Shown: positions 47,607-57,349 of the stretch, piece by piece
Numbering within the stretch: position 1 is the stretch's first letter
Layout: each line of letters starts with the position of its first letter
Source: Lacticaseibacillus suilingensis
Lineage (GTDB): Bacteria; Bacillota; Bacilli; Lactobacillales; Lactobacillaceae
Assembly (NCBI RefSeq): GCF_016861845.1
Contig: NZ_BOLV01000011.1
Span: 1 to 64,000, forward strand
DNA: 64,000 bases
Reading direction: 5' to 3'
The notes under the pieces: model-generated
Seen by the model: the letters and a program-made list of their open reading frames with translations, nothing else
Databases searched by the model: none
Told to the model about the DNA's origin: nothing
Program-made: the position numbers and the translations under genes

Positions 47607-50213
47607 ATGCTGAAAGACAAACCGGAAACCCAAACCGACATTGAAGCGAATATTGACCAACTCGTTGCCAATGCTCAGGAAGCGCTCAAAGTGCTGAAGA
47701 CTTATGACCAAGAGAAGATCGACCAAATCGTGCACCGCATGGCGATTGCCGGTCTTGATCATCATATGGAATTGGCCAAGATGGCGGTTGAGGAAACCGG
47801 CCGTGGCGTTTATGAAGATAAAGCCATCAAGAACATGTTCGCCACTGAAGAAATCTGGCACTCCATCAAGGATGACAAGACGGTGGGCGTGATTTCAGAA
47901 GACAAGCAAAAGAACATCGTCCAGATTGCGGAACCAATCGGGGTCATTGCTGGGGTTACACCAGTTACGAACCCGACTTCCACGGTCATGTTCAAATCTG
48001 AAATTGCCATTAAGACCCGGAACCCAATCATCTTCTCCTTCCACCCAGGTGCGCAGAAGTCTTCCGCGCGGGCTTTGGAAGTGATCCGCGACGAAGCCAA
48101 GAAGGTTGGCCTGCCAGATGGTGCCTTGCAGTTTATCGCCATCCCAAGCATTGAAGCTTGCCAAGCCTTGATGCATCACCCAGGCATCGCCACGATTTTG
48201 GCTACTGGTGGCCCCGGCATGGTCAAGTCCGCTTATTCCTCAGGCAAACCAGCGCTGGGCGTTGGGGCCGGGAATGCGCCAGCTTACATCGAAGCGACGG
48301 CGAACATCAAACAGGCGGTCAACGATATCGTCCTGTCCAAGAGCTTTGATAACGGCATGGTCTGCGCCTCTGAACAAGGCGCCGTGGTTGACGCTGCGAT
48401 TTACGACGACGTGAAGAAAGAATTCACTGCGCAAGGCGCCTACTTCGTTAAGCAAAAGGATATCAAGAAGCTCACCGAAACCGTGATCAACACCGATAAG
48501 ATGGCAGTTAACCCACGGATCGTTGGCCAAAGCGCTTGGCAAATTGCCAACTGGGCCGGCATCGATGTGCCAAAGGATACGCCACTTTTGATTGCTGAAC
48601 TCAAAGGCGTTGGCGATAAGTTCCCACTGTCTCACGAAAAACTGAGCCCAGTTTTGGCCATGTTCAAAGCTTCCGGCCATGAAGAAGCCTTCGAAATGGC
48701 GGAAACCATGCTCGACATCGGCGGCTTGGGCCACACCGCCATCATCCACACTGCAGATGATGATTTGGCCCTGGATTACGCCGACAAGATGCAAGCTTGC
48801 CGCGTGCTGGTCAACAGCCCATCCACATTCGGGGGCATCGGCGATCTGTACAACGAAATGATCCCATCCTTGACCCTGGGCTGCGGCTCTTACGGTGGTA
48901 ACTCAATTTCACACAATGTGGGGACGATCGACTTGCTTAACATCAAAACTTTGGCAAAACGCCGCAACAACATGCAATGGGTCAAGCTGCCACCGAAGAT
49001 TTACTTCGAACGCAACTCAGTACGCTACTTGGAAAAGATGGACGGCCTTGATCGGGTGCTGATCGTCGGCGACCGGGGCATGGAAAAGCTTGGCTACGTG
49101 CGCATCGTTGAAGATGTTTTGAAGAACCGGACCAACAACGTCGATATCCAAACCTTCTTGGATGTTGAACCTGATCCTTCCAGCAACACGGTTTACAAAG
49201 GCACCGCGATTGCTAAAGACTTCAAGCCAGACGCAATTGTTGCCATCGGCGGCGGGTCTGTCATGGATGCGGCCAAAGGCATCTGGTTGTTCTACGATGG
49301 GGATGGCGACTTCTTCGGCGCCAAGCAGAAGTTCTTGGATATCCGCAAGCGGACCTACAAGTTCCCGAAGCCAACTAAGTCCAAGCTGGTCTGCATCCCA
49401 ACCACATCTGGGACTGGCTCTGAAGTCACCCCATTTGCTGTCATCACCGACTCTGACACGGGGATCAAGTACCCACTGGCTGACTACGCTTTGACGCCAG
49501 ATGTGGCCTTGGTTGATCCGCAGTTCATCGAAACCGTACCGCCGAAGGTTGTTGCGGATACCGGCCTGGATGTTATCTGCCATGCCACTGAAAGTTTTGT
49601 TTCCACCATGGCCAGCTCTTACACCAAGGGCCTGTCGCTGCAAGCGTTGAAGCTTGCCTTCGACAACTTGGAACTCTCTTACCAAGGCGACCTGGATGCC
49701 AAGGCGAAGATGCATGACGCCTCCACGATTGCCGGGATGGCCTTTGCTAACGCGCTGCTGGGCATCAACCACAGTATCGCCCACAAGCTTGGCCAGACCT
49801 TCCACCTGCCTCACGGGCGCTGCATTGCGATCACCTTCCCACACGTCGTTCGCTACAATGCGAAGACCCCGAAGAAACGTGCCGTTTGGTCCAAGTACAA
49901 CTACTTCCGCGCTGACGAAGATTACGCCGAAATCGCTCGTTACCTGGGCCTGAAGGGCAACACCACGGCCGAATTGGTTGAAGCTTTTGCTCAAGCCTAC
50001 ATCGACCTGGCCCATCGCGTCGGCGTTAAGATGAGTCTGAAGGAACAAGGCATCACGAAGCAAGCCGTTGACGAAAGCGTTGATCGTTTGGCCGAATTGG
50101 CTTACGAAGACAACTGCACGGTCACCAACCCAGTTGAACCTTTGATTGCCGACATGAAGCAAATCGTGCTCGACGAATACGAAGGTACCGCCTCTAGTGA
50201 CAGCGTGAAATAA
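47607..50213 (+). CDS. adhE: Bifunctional acetaldehyde-CoA/alcohol dehydrogenase
   Basis: An 868-residue fusion enzyme that reduces acetyl-CoA to ethanol with two NADH, restoring NAD+ in fermentation. The N-terminal aldehyde dehydrogenase half (about 1-440) has the catalytic Cys in DNGMVCASEQGAV and NAD-binding LATGGPGMVKSAYSSG. The C-terminal iron-dependent alcohol dehydrogenase half (about 455-868) has GGGSVMDAAKGIW and metal-binding HATES, GINHSIAHKLG and HLPHGRC. Length is that of full AdhE. Rex-like sites and a strong promoter lie upstream. A terminator follows. Confidence 0.98.
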   Translation: MLKDKPETQTDIEANIDQLVANAQEALKVLKTYDQEKIDQIVHRMAIAGLDHHMELAKMAVEETGRGVYEDKAIKNMFATEEIWHSIKDDKTVGVISEDKQKNIVQIAEPIGVIAGVTPVTNPTSTVMFKSEIAIKTRNPIIFSFHPGAQKSSARALEVIRDEAKKVGLPDGALQFIAIPSIEACQALMHHPGIATILATGGPGMVKSAYSSGKPALGVGAGNAPAYIEATANIKQAVNDIVLSKSFDNGMVCASEQGAVVDAAIYDDVKKEFTAQGAYFVKQKDIKKLTETVINTDKMAVNPRIVGQSAWQIANWAGIDVPKDTPLLIAELKGVGDKFPLSHEKLSPVLAMFKASGHEEAFEMAETMLDIGGLGHTAIIHTADDDLALDYADKMQACRVLVNSPSTFGGIGDLYNEMIPSLTLGCGSYGGNSISHNVGTIDLLNIKTLAKRRNNMQWVKLPPKIYFERNSVRYLEKMDGLDRVLIVGDRGMEKLGYVRIVEDVLKNRTNNVDIQTFLDVEPDPSSNTVYKGTAIAKDFKPDAIVAIGGGSVMDAAKGIWLFYDGDGDFFGAKQKFLDIRKRTYKFPKPTKSKLVCIPTTSGTGSEVTPFAVITDSDTGIKYPLADYALTPDVALVDPQFIETVPPKVVADTGLDVICHATESFVSTMASSYTKGLSLQALKLAFDNLELSYQGDLDAKAKMHDASTIAGMAFANALLGINHSIAHKLGQTFHLPHGRCIAITFPHVVRYNAKTPKKRAVWSKYNYFRADEDYAEIARYLGLKGNTTAELVEAFAQAYIDLAHRVGVKMSLKEQGITKQAVDESVDRLAELAYEDNCTVTNPVEPLIADMKQIVLDEYEGTASSDSVK

Positions 50214-50242
50214 CCGCTGCTTCAAACAGTCATGTTAATCGG

Positions 50243-50271
50243 AAAACACGCCAGTCAGGCGTGTTTTTTTT
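50243..50271 (+). terminator. Terminator of adhE
   Basis: AAAACACGCC pairs with GGCGTGTTTT around AGTCA, then a T-run. Confidence 0.92.
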
Positions 50272-50323
50272 GTTCACTTCATGCATAATAGAGAGTGTGT
50301 ACAAACTGAAAGTAAGGATGACT

Positions 50324-50968
50324 ATGACCCCGAATAAAGAAGACTACTTAAAAATGATATTTGAACTCGGCGGCGATACGGCTTTGATTTCCAACAAGCA
50401 GATCGTAGCTGGGCTGTCAGTGTCTGCGGCTAGTGTTAGTGAGATGATCACCAAACTGGTGGAGCAGCAATACGTGACCCACACGCCATATCAAGGGATC
50501 AAGCTCACCGCCAGTGGCCAGCGGCGAGCAGCTAGTTTAGTGCGCAATCACCGGCTGTGGGAAGTCTTTTTGGCCAATGACTTGGGCTATCCCGTCGATA
50601 ATGTCCATGCCGAAGCCGAAATGCTGGAGCATGCTACTACCGCCGAAATGGCGGAGCGCATGGCAAAGTTCTTGGGTAATCCCAAGTACTGCCCGCACGG
50701 CGGTGTGATTCCTGATGAAGACGGCCATTACCTCGACCAAAGCCGAGTCACCTTGAGCACCGTGCCAGTTGGGGCCAAAGGGCATATCGAACGTATTGTC
50801 GATGAGGCTAGCCTGATTGACTATGTCTTCGGCCTGGGCCTGCATATCGAAGACCATTTTGAAGTGTTAGCAAAAGAAGATAAGACAATCACGATTCGCC
50901 AGCGCGAAACCGGCAAAGACCTTGCTGTGGATGCCGTGCGCGCCGAGCATATTTTCGTGGAGTTGTGA
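50324..50968 (+). CDS. DtxR/MntR family metal-dependent regulator
   Basis: A 214-residue repressor. The N-terminal winged helix (about 1-60, ISNKQIVAGLSVSAASVSEMI) is followed by a dimerisation and metal domain with HAEAEMLEHATT and CPHGGVIP. A C-terminal FeoA/SH3-like domain starts near residue 140. This three-domain form is typical of Mn(II) or Fe(II) regulators. No metal transporter lies nearby, so the metal is undetermined. The ATG at 50324 is used, since AAGGA overlaps the ATG two codons earlier. Confidence 0.88.
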   Translation: MTPNKEDYLKMIFELGGDTALISNKQIVAGLSVSAASVSEMITKLVEQQYVTHTPYQGIKLTASGQRRAASLVRNHRLWEVFLANDLGYPVDNVHAEAEMLEHATTAEMAERMAKFLGNPKYCPHGGVIPDEDGHYLDQSRVTLSTVPVGAKGHIERIVDEASLIDYVFGLGLHIEDHFEVLAKEDKTITIRQRETGKDLAVDAVRAEHIFVEL

Positions 50969-51001
50969 CCGCTGAAAAGCAGAAAGTAGTGACAAGCGAT
51001 T

Positions 51002-52480
51002 ATGAGTAATGAAGTCAATGCAGTGATTATCATGTTTGGCGGGTCAGGCGATCTGGCCCACCGGAAACTGTATCCGGCATTGTTCGGATTGTACCGTAAA
51101 GGCGTCTTGAAGGACCATTTCGCCGTGATTGGCACCGCGCGCCGGCCTTGGAGTGATGATTACTACCGCGGCGTGGTGCGCGATTCCGTGGCCGGTAGCG
51201 AAGAAGAGCATGAGGCCGAAGCCGAAGCGTTTGCCAGCCATTTTTACTATCAATCGCATGACGTGACCGATTCATCGCATTACGTCACGCTGAAGCAATT
51301 GGCCCAGAAGTTGGATGATCAATATGCCGTTGGCGGCAACCGCATGTATTACATGGCCATGGCGCCGCAGTTCTTTGCCACCATTGCCACGCATCTCAAG
51401 TCGGAAGCGCTGCTAACCAAGACCGGCTTCAACCGGTTGATCATCGAAAAGCCTTTTGGCCATGATTATCCGAGCGCCAAGGAGCTCAATGATGCCTTGA
51501 CTGGCACCTTTGCCGAGGAACAAATTTATCGCATCGACCATTATCTGGGCAAGGAAATGGCGCAGGCCATTTTGGCCCTGCGGTTCGGTAATCCCTTGCT
51601 CAAGACCGTGTGGAATAAGGATTACATCAAAGACATTCAGATCACTTTGGCCGAGGCCGTGGGTGTGGAAGAACGCGCTGGGTACTACGAAACCGCCGGC
51701 GCCTTGCGCGACATGGTGCAAAATCATGTGATGCAATTGCTGGCTTATCTGACCATGGATGAACCGACGGCGATGACCTCAGAGGCCGTGCACGAAGTCA
51801 AAAGCCGGGCCTTTGATCAGTTGCATCGCTACACCGAAGAAGAGGCAGCGGCCAACTTTATTCGTGCCCAATACACGGCGGCGGCCATCGACGGTCAGGC
51901 CATCAAAGGCTACCGCGAAGAAGATGGCGTGGCGAGCGCCTCTTTGACGGATACCTTTGTGGCGGGTCGGATTATGACCGATGCTCCAGCCTTTGCTGGG
52001 GTGCCGATTTTCATTCGCACCGGCAAGCGCCTGACCCGCAAGTCCACGCAAGTTACCGTGACCTTCAAGGGTGGCAAGACGCCCTTTGGGGAAGGCCAAG
52101 ATGCCCATTTGACGATTTATATCGAACCGTCACAAGGTTACACCTTGGAGCTCAATGGCAAGCAGCTCGGCGAAGGCAACATTTTGACGCCGAACCGCCT
52201 CGACTTCCGGCATGATCCAGCGGCGATTGCCGCAGCGCCAGAGGCCTATGAACGCTTGATTGGCGAGGCTTTGGCTGGCGATCAGACCAACTTCAACCAC
52301 TGGCGGGAGCTGGCCCAAACCTGGCATTACGTTGACGTTATTACCGCCGCTTGGCAAAAACAAACAGGCATTGAAACTTATCCTGCAGGCACCATGGGCC
52401 CCCAAGCGGCCTTTGACCTGCTGGCCAAAGATGGCCACCAGTGGTACTGGCAGCCAACTAGAGTGAGAATGGCAGATTAA
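51002..52480 (+). CDS. zwf: Glucose-6-phosphate 1-dehydrogenase
   Basis: A 492-residue NADP-dependent enzyme that opens the oxidative pentose-phosphate route. The dinucleotide site is IIMFGGSGDLAHRKLYPAL, the substrate and catalytic segment is IYRIDHYLGKEMAQAI, and EKPFGHD is present. Length is normal. It starts 33 bp after the DtxR-type gene. A hairpin follows before dinB. Confidence 0.97.
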   Translation: MSNEVNAVIIMFGGSGDLAHRKLYPALFGLYRKGVLKDHFAVIGTARRPWSDDYYRGVVRDSVAGSEEEHEAEAEAFASHFYYQSHDVTDSSHYVTLKQLAQKLDDQYAVGGNRMYYMAMAPQFFATIATHLKSEALLTKTGFNRLIIEKPFGHDYPSAKELNDALTGTFAEEQIYRIDHYLGKEMAQAILALRFGNPLLKTVWNKDYIKDIQITLAEAVGVEERAGYYETAGALRDMVQNHVMQLLAYLTMDEPTAMTSEAVHEVKSRAFDQLHRYTEEEAAANFIRAQYTAAAIDGQAIKGYREEDGVASASLTDTFVAGRIMTDAPAFAGVPIFIRTGKRLTRKSTQVTVTFKGGKTPFGEGQDAHLTIYIEPSQGYTLELNGKQLGEGNILTPNRLDFRHDPAAIAAAPEAYERLIGEALAGDQTNFNHWRELAQTWHYVDVITAAWQKQTGIETYPAGTMGPQAAFDLLAKDGHQWYWQPTRVRMAD

Positions 52481-52483
52481 GCA

Positions 52484-52515
52484 CAAAGGGGGATGGCGGG
52501 GCTATCCCTTTTTGA
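52484..52515 (+). terminator. Probable terminator of zwf
   Basis: AAAGGGGGAT pairs with ATCCCTTTTT imperfectly around GGCGGGGCT, ending in a T-run. It lies so close to dinB that read-through is likely. Confidence 0.6.
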
Positions 52516-52527
52516 ATCGGAGTAAGC

Positions 52528-53625
52528 ATGCTCGAAATACCGCTCCAGAACGATACCCATCGTAAAATCATTCACGTGGACATGGACGCGTTTTATGCCT
52601 CCATCGAGGAACGCGATGATCCTAAGCTCAAGCGCCGCGCCTTGGTGATGGCGCATGATCCGCGCCAAACCGGCGGCAAAGGGGTGGTGACCACAGCGAA
52701 TTATGTGGCCCGCCAGTTTGGTGTGCACTCCGCCATGCCGGCCAACGAAGCCTTGCATCTGGTGCCGCGGCAGCTGCTAACGTTCAAGACCCCGGACTTC
52801 ACTAAATATCGAGCGGTGTCGCAGCAGATTCACACCTTGTTTCATCAAGTGACGGACTTGATTGAGCCAGTCGCGCTGGATGAAGCCTATCTGGATGTCA
52901 CCGCCAATCATGATTTCAATACCACCATTGAGCTGGCCCTGTGGCTGCAAGATCAAATCCGCCAAACGACCCAGCTGTCGTCTTCCATCGGGCTGTCTTA
53001 CAACAAGTTTCTGGCCAAGGAAGCCTCCGAGTATAACAAGCCCCGCGGCCGGACCGTGATTTTGCCAGAGCAGGCGCAGCTGTTTTTGGACCGGCTACCG
53101 ATTGAAGCGTACCGTGGGGTGGGGAAGAAAACTGCGCCAGTGCTGCAGGCGATGGGTATCACTGATGGTTTGAGCTTGCGAGCGTTTAGCCAAGAGGCGC
53201 TAATTGCCAAGCTCGGCAAAATGGGTTTTGAGTTATACCGACATGCCCGCGGCGTCGATAATCGGCCGGTGCAGGTGCGGGATGCCAAGTCCATCGGCAA
53301 AGAGCGCACCTATCGCGCGGTATTGACCACAGACGGTGCTGTTGAAGAACAGCTCGCTTATTTGGCAGACTTGGTGGCCGCGGCCTTGGCTAAGAAGCAA
53401 AAACATGGCAAAACCGTCGTGCTCAAGCTCCGCGACAGCGACTTCAACACCCAAACCCGGCGCAAAACCCAAGAAACTTATTTCAACGGCCGGGATGCGA
53501 TATATCAAGCGGCCCTCGCGTTGTGGCAGGAAGTGCCGGTCAAGCCCAAGGCAGTGCGGCTGCTCGGCATCACGATGACCGCCTTGGATCCGCAGCAATA
53601 CGAAAACATCGATCTGCCGCTGTAA
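52528..53625 (+). CDS. dinB: DNA polymerase IV
   Basis: A 365-residue Y-family translesion polymerase. The active-site acids are in IHVDMDAFYASIEERDDP and EPVALDEAYLDVT; the palm segment SSSIGLSYNKFLAKEAS and the little-finger domain (about 245-350) follow. A C-terminal clamp-binding peptide is not obvious. ATG at 52528 with CGGAGTAAG ahead. Confidence 0.95.
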   Translation: MLEIPLQNDTHRKIIHVDMDAFYASIEERDDPKLKRRALVMAHDPRQTGGKGVVTTANYVARQFGVHSAMPANEALHLVPRQLLTFKTPDFTKYRAVSQQIHTLFHQVTDLIEPVALDEAYLDVTANHDFNTTIELALWLQDQIRQTTQLSSSIGLSYNKFLAKEASEYNKPRGRTVILPEQAQLFLDRLPIEAYRGVGKKTAPVLQAMGITDGLSLRAFSQEALIAKLGKMGFELYRHARGVDNRPVQVRDAKSIGKERTYRAVLTTDGAVEEQLAYLADLVAAALAKKQKHGKTVVLKLRDSDFNTQTRRKTQETYFNGRDAIYQAALALWQEVPVKPKAVRLLGITMTALDPQQYENIDLPL

Positions 53626-53638
53626 CAGGCTCACGCTG

Positions 53639-53647
53639 TGTTATAAT
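53639..53647 (+). promoter_or_regulatory. Extended -10 promoter before ytoI
   Basis: TGTTATAAT is a perfect extended -10. The transcript that follows can fold (GTGCGC at 53667-53672 with GCGCAC at 53696-53701, enclosing CCGCTTG/CAAGCCGG) just before the ribosome site. Confidence 0.55.
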
Positions 53648-53716
53648 ACAGTTAGACTGAAAAGGGTGCGCCGCTTGCCGCAAGCCGGCATCTTTGCGCA
53701 CAAAGGGGCAAAACAG

Positions 53717-55042
53717 ATGGCAACGAAACACGAACAGATTCTCGATTATATTGGCAGCTTAGCGGTTGGCACGAAGATCTCAGTGCGCTCAGTCGCCAAA
53801 CACCAACATGTGAGCGAAGGCACGGCTTACCGCGCGATTAAAGAGGCCGAAACCACTGGGCTGGTGTCCACCATTGAACGGGTCGGCACGATTCGCATCG
53901 AGCAAAAGCCGATGAGCAATATCGACTCGCTGACTTTTCGCGCCTTGCTGAAGCTGATCGACGCTAAGGTCCTTGGCGGCTCGGCTGGTTTGGCCAAGCG
54001 GCTGGATAAGTTTGTGATTGGGGCGATGACCCCAGACGAGATGCTGCGCTACATCACCAAGAATTCCTTGGTGATTGTCGGCAACCGTGAAGATGCTCAG
54101 CGCCTGGCCTTGCAAAACGGGGCGGCAGTGCTGATCACTGGGGGCTTCATGACCTCAGATAACGTCATTCGCCTGGCCAACCAGATGGACTTGCCGGTGC
54201 TGCAAACCAGCTATGACACCTTCACCGTAGCCACGATGATCAACCGCGCGCTGTCAGATCAGGCCATCAAACAAGACATTTTGACCATTGCGGCGATTTA
54301 CACGCCGCTGAGCGACGGGGTGCAGACCGGGCTGGCCGATCAAACCGTGGCTGATTTCACCCGGCTCCGGGCCGGCCGCAATGATTTCGCCTTACCGATT
54401 ATCACGCCCACCGGCCGGTTGATCGGGATGGTGACGCGCAAACAAGTGGCCGGCAAAAAAGGCACTACGCTGCTTGAACGGGTGATGGCCAAAGACCCGT
54501 TAACCGTGCGGCCATATCTGGGCGTCACCGCCGTGGGCCACACCATGCAAGGACGCAGTATTTCGGTGCTGCCCGTTGTGGATGATTCATGGCAGCTGCT
54601 GGGGATTGTCACCCGCAGCAGCGTCTATTCCGCTTTGGCGGAGCTGGGCACCAACTCGCAAGGCACCACGATTGCCGACCAGGTCGCCGCCCAAATGGCC
54701 CTGGTCACGCCGGCGCCAGCTGAAGGGCCGGCCTTCACGCTGACCACGACCCCCATGATGATGAACAAGCTGGGCACGCTGAGCTTCGGGGTCATGAGTG
54801 AAGTCGTGAACTACAGCATTACTTATTATTTGAACCAAAAAGGGCGCCGGAACGTGCTGATTGATCAGCTGTCGCTGCACGCGTTTCGGCCGGTGCAACT
54901 CGAATCCACCGTTCATATTAACGTCGCGCCACTGGAAGTTAATTCCCATGAAGGCACCTTTGATGTCAGCCTGTTAACCGATGGGCTCCTTGTCGCCAAG
55001 GCCCTTGTCACTTGTCAGTTATTGGAAAGGACAACACGATGA
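53717..55042 (+). CDS. DRTGG/CBS/hotdog-domain protein (YtoI-like)
   Basis: A 441-residue protein of the YtoI type. An N-terminal winged helix (about 1-65, TKISVRSVAKHQHVSEGTAYRAI) is followed by a DRTGG domain (about 75-190), two CBS motifs (about 195-320) that usually bind adenosine nucleotides, and a thioesterase-like hotdog at the end (about 335-440). The combination suggests a nucleotide- or acyl-responsive DNA-binding regulator, but the function is unknown. ATG at 53717. It overlaps nrnA by 4 bp, which ties it to nano-RNA/cyclic-dinucleotide turnover (inference). Confidence 0.85.
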   Translation: MATKHEQILDYIGSLAVGTKISVRSVAKHQHVSEGTAYRAIKEAETTGLVSTIERVGTIRIEQKPMSNIDSLTFRALLKLIDAKVLGGSAGLAKRLDKFVIGAMTPDEMLRYITKNSLVIVGNREDAQRLALQNGAAVLITGGFMTSDNVIRLANQMDLPVLQTSYDTFTVATMINRALSDQAIKQDILTIAAIYTPLSDGVQTGLADQTVADFTRLRAGRNDFALPIITPTGRLIGMVTRKQVAGKKGTTLLERVMAKDPLTVRPYLGVTAVGHTMQGRSISVLPVVDDSWQLLGIVTRSSVYSALAELGTNSQGTTIADQVAAQMALVTPAPAEGPAFTLTTTPMMMNKLGTLSFGVMSEVVNYSITYYLNQKGRRNVLIDQLSLHAFRPVQLESTVHINVAPLEVNSHEGTFDVSLLTDGLLVAKALVTCQLLERTTR

Positions 55043-55986
55043 TTCAAGACCAGATTATTGCCACCATTGAAGCGTATGACAAGATTATTATCCACCGCCA
55101 TGTGAAACCAGACCCAGATGCCCTAGGTTCCCAAGGCGGACTCGCGGCGGCTTTGCGCGCGGCGTATCCGAGCAAGCAGGTGTATCAAGTCGGCGGCTCT
55201 GTCGGCGATTTGGACTGGCTCAGTCAGATGCAAACCATTCCTGATGACCTGTATCAAGGCGCGCTGGTCATTGTCGTCGATACCGCCGATCGCCCGCGGG
55301 TGTCGGATCAGCGTTTTGACCAAGGGGCGAAGCTGATTAAAATCGATCATCATCCCAATGATGATGCCTATGGCGATTTGCAATGGGTCGATGAAGACGC
55401 CAGTTCGGTGTCGGAAATGATTTTTGACTTGATTCAGCAGACCCCGAGTTTGAATCTGAACGCCAAAAGCGCGCGGCTGCTCTACGCCGGCATTGTTGGC
55501 GATACCGGTCGTTTCCTGTATAATAACACGACCCCCCACACGCTCGAGGCCGCCGCGCGGCTCATTCGCGAGGACTTTGATCCCACCGCTTTGAACAACA
55601 AAATGGGGGCGCTCACCTTCGCGCAAGCCAAGTTGCAAAGCTATATCTTTAACCATCTGACCATTACGCCAGCTGGCGCTGCCACCGTGACGATTCCACT
55701 GGCCGTGACCTTGGAGCTGGGTTTGACGCCTGATCAAGTGCATGCCGGCGTCGGCACTCCAGGCCGGTTAGGGGAAGTCATTGCCTGGGCCTTGTTTGTG
55801 GAGCAAGCCGATGGCGAACCTTACCGGGTCAACCTGCGCTCCAAAGGGCCAATCATCAATGGTCTAGCCAAAGCCCATCATGGCGGCGGTCATCCGCTGG
55901 CTAGCGGCGCGAAGGCGATGGATCAAGCCGAAATAACGCAAATCACAAAGGAGCTCAGTCAGTTAGTGGCTGACTTCGGAAAGTAG
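55039..55986 (+). CDS. nrnA: DHH/DHHA1 phosphoesterase, NrnA type
   Basis: A 315-residue phosphoesterase that degrades short RNAs and, in relatives, pAp or linear c-di-AMP products. The DHH domain shows IIIHRHVKPDPDALGSQ, VVDTADRPRV and KIDHHPNDDAYGD. The DHHA1 domain ends with AHHGGGHPLASGAKA. The ATG at 55039 follows GAAAGGA. It is coupled to the upstream ytoI-like gene and lies 4 bp before the helicase gene. Confidence 0.93.
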   Translation: MIQDQIIATIEAYDKIIIHRHVKPDPDALGSQGGLAAALRAAYPSKQVYQVGGSVGDLDWLSQMQTIPDDLYQGALVIVVDTADRPRVSDQRFDQGAKLIKIDHHPNDDAYGDLQWVDEDASSVSEMIFDLIQQTPSLNLNAKSARLLYAGIVGDTGRFLYNNTTPHTLEAAARLIREDFDPTALNNKMGALTFAQAKLQSYIFNHLTITPAGAATVTIPLAVTLELGLTPDQVHAGVGTPGRLGEVIAWALFVEQADGEPYRVNLRSKGPIINGLAKAHHGGGHPLASGAKAMDQAEITQITKELSQLVADFGK

Positions 55987-55990
55987 AAAC

Positions 55991-57331
55991 ATGCCAACAA
56001 ATCAATTCAAACAATATGCTCTGGCGCCATTTTTAATTGACGCCCTTGATGCCACGCACATCACGACGCCCACCCCGATTCAGGAGCAAGTGATTCCGGC
56101 GTTGCTACGCGGGGAAAGTGTGATTGGCCAAAGCCAAACCGGCTCTGGGAAAACCCATGCCTTCCTGCTGCCGTTGCTGTCGCGGGTGGATGCGGGCAAA
56201 GACACTGTGCAACTGGTCATCACCGCGCCTTCGCGCGAGCTGGCCGACCAGCTCTATGAAGTGGCCAAATCCTTAACTGCTGCCACCGAGCTGCGGGTGC
56301 AGCGCTATGTTGGCGGCACCGACAAGAGCCGCCAAATCGAAAAGCTGCAGCACCAGCAGCCGCAAGTCGCCATTGGGACGCCAGGGCGCCTGTTGGACTT
56401 AATCAAAGCCGGGGCCTTAGCCGCTTATCCGGCCAAGATGTTCGTGGTGGACGAAGCGGATATGACGCTGGACATGGGCTTTTTAAACACTGTGGATCAA
56501 ATCGCCAGTTTGTTTGGCGAAGATCTGCAAATGGCGGTGTTCTCTGCCACCATTCCCCAAAAATTGCAGCCGTTTTTGAAGAAGTACATGCAAAACCCCA
56601 CCACCATCGAGCTGAAACCGAAGTCCGTGATTGCCGATACGGTGGCCAACTGGCTGCTGGCAGTGCCGAGTCGCGACCGCAATGCCACGATTTATAAACT
56701 GCTGACCATGGGCGAGCCGTTTTTGGTGTTGATTTTTGCTAATACCAAAACCAGTGTTGACGCCATTCATCAGTACCTGACAGACCAAGGCCTGAATGTG
56801 GCCAAAATTCATGGCGGCATTGAACCGCGCCAGCGCCGGCGGGTGATGAAGGCCGTCGCTGACTTGAAATATCAATATGTGGTGGCCACAGATTTGGCTG
56901 CCCGCGGCATTGATATTGATGGCGTATCGATGGTGATCAACGCTGAGCTCCCAACCGATAACGAGTTCTTCATTCATCGCGTTGGCCGTACCGGCCGCAA
57001 TGGCCTTTCTGGCACGGCGGTGACCTTGTACCAGCCAGGCCAAGAAGCGCAGATTGCCGAACTCGAACACTTGGGCATCAAGTTCCAACCGAAAGCGCTG
57101 AAAGACGGCGAAATCGTGGATACCTATGATCGCAACCGCCGCGCGCGCCGCGTGCCGAAGGCTGATCCGCGCAGCGGGAAAATCAAATCGTTAGCCGCCA
57201 AAGAGGCCAAGAAGAAAATGCCTGGCTACAAGAAGAAGATTAAAAAGGCCGCGGCGAAGGAAGCTTGGTTCAACAACCGGGTCAACAAACGCAACGAAGC
57301 CCGTGCGGCCCGCAAAGCAAAGAAGCAGTAA
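55991..57331 (+). CDS. DEAD-box RNA helicase
   Basis: A 446-residue ATP-dependent RNA helicase. Q-motif TPIQEQVIPALL, motif I SQTGSGKTH, motif II VDEADMTLDMGF, motif III SAT, and motif VI HRVGRTGRNG are complete. The C-terminal 60 residues are Lys/Arg/Ala-rich and likely bind RNA. It resembles B. subtilis CshB by size and by neighbourhood, but I do not commit to that name. Confidence 0.92.
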   Translation: MPTNQFKQYALAPFLIDALDATHITTPTPIQEQVIPALLRGESVIGQSQTGSGKTHAFLLPLLSRVDAGKDTVQLVITAPSRELADQLYEVAKSLTAATELRVQRYVGGTDKSRQIEKLQHQQPQVAIGTPGRLLDLIKAGALAAYPAKMFVVDEADMTLDMGFLNTVDQIASLFGEDLQMAVFSATIPQKLQPFLKKYMQNPTTIELKPKSVIADTVANWLLAVPSRDRNATIYKLLTMGEPFLVLIFANTKTSVDAIHQYLTDQGLNVAKIHGGIEPRQRRRVMKAVADLKYQYVVATDLAARGIDIDGVSMVINAELPTDNEFFIHRVGRTGRNGLSGTAVTLYQPGQEAQIAELEHLGIKFQPKALKDGEIVDTYDRNRRARRVPKADPRSGKIKSLAAKEAKKKMPGYKKKIKKAAAKEAWFNNRVNKRNEARAARKAKKQ

Positions 57332-57349
57332 AACCCAGGGGGTGACAAC

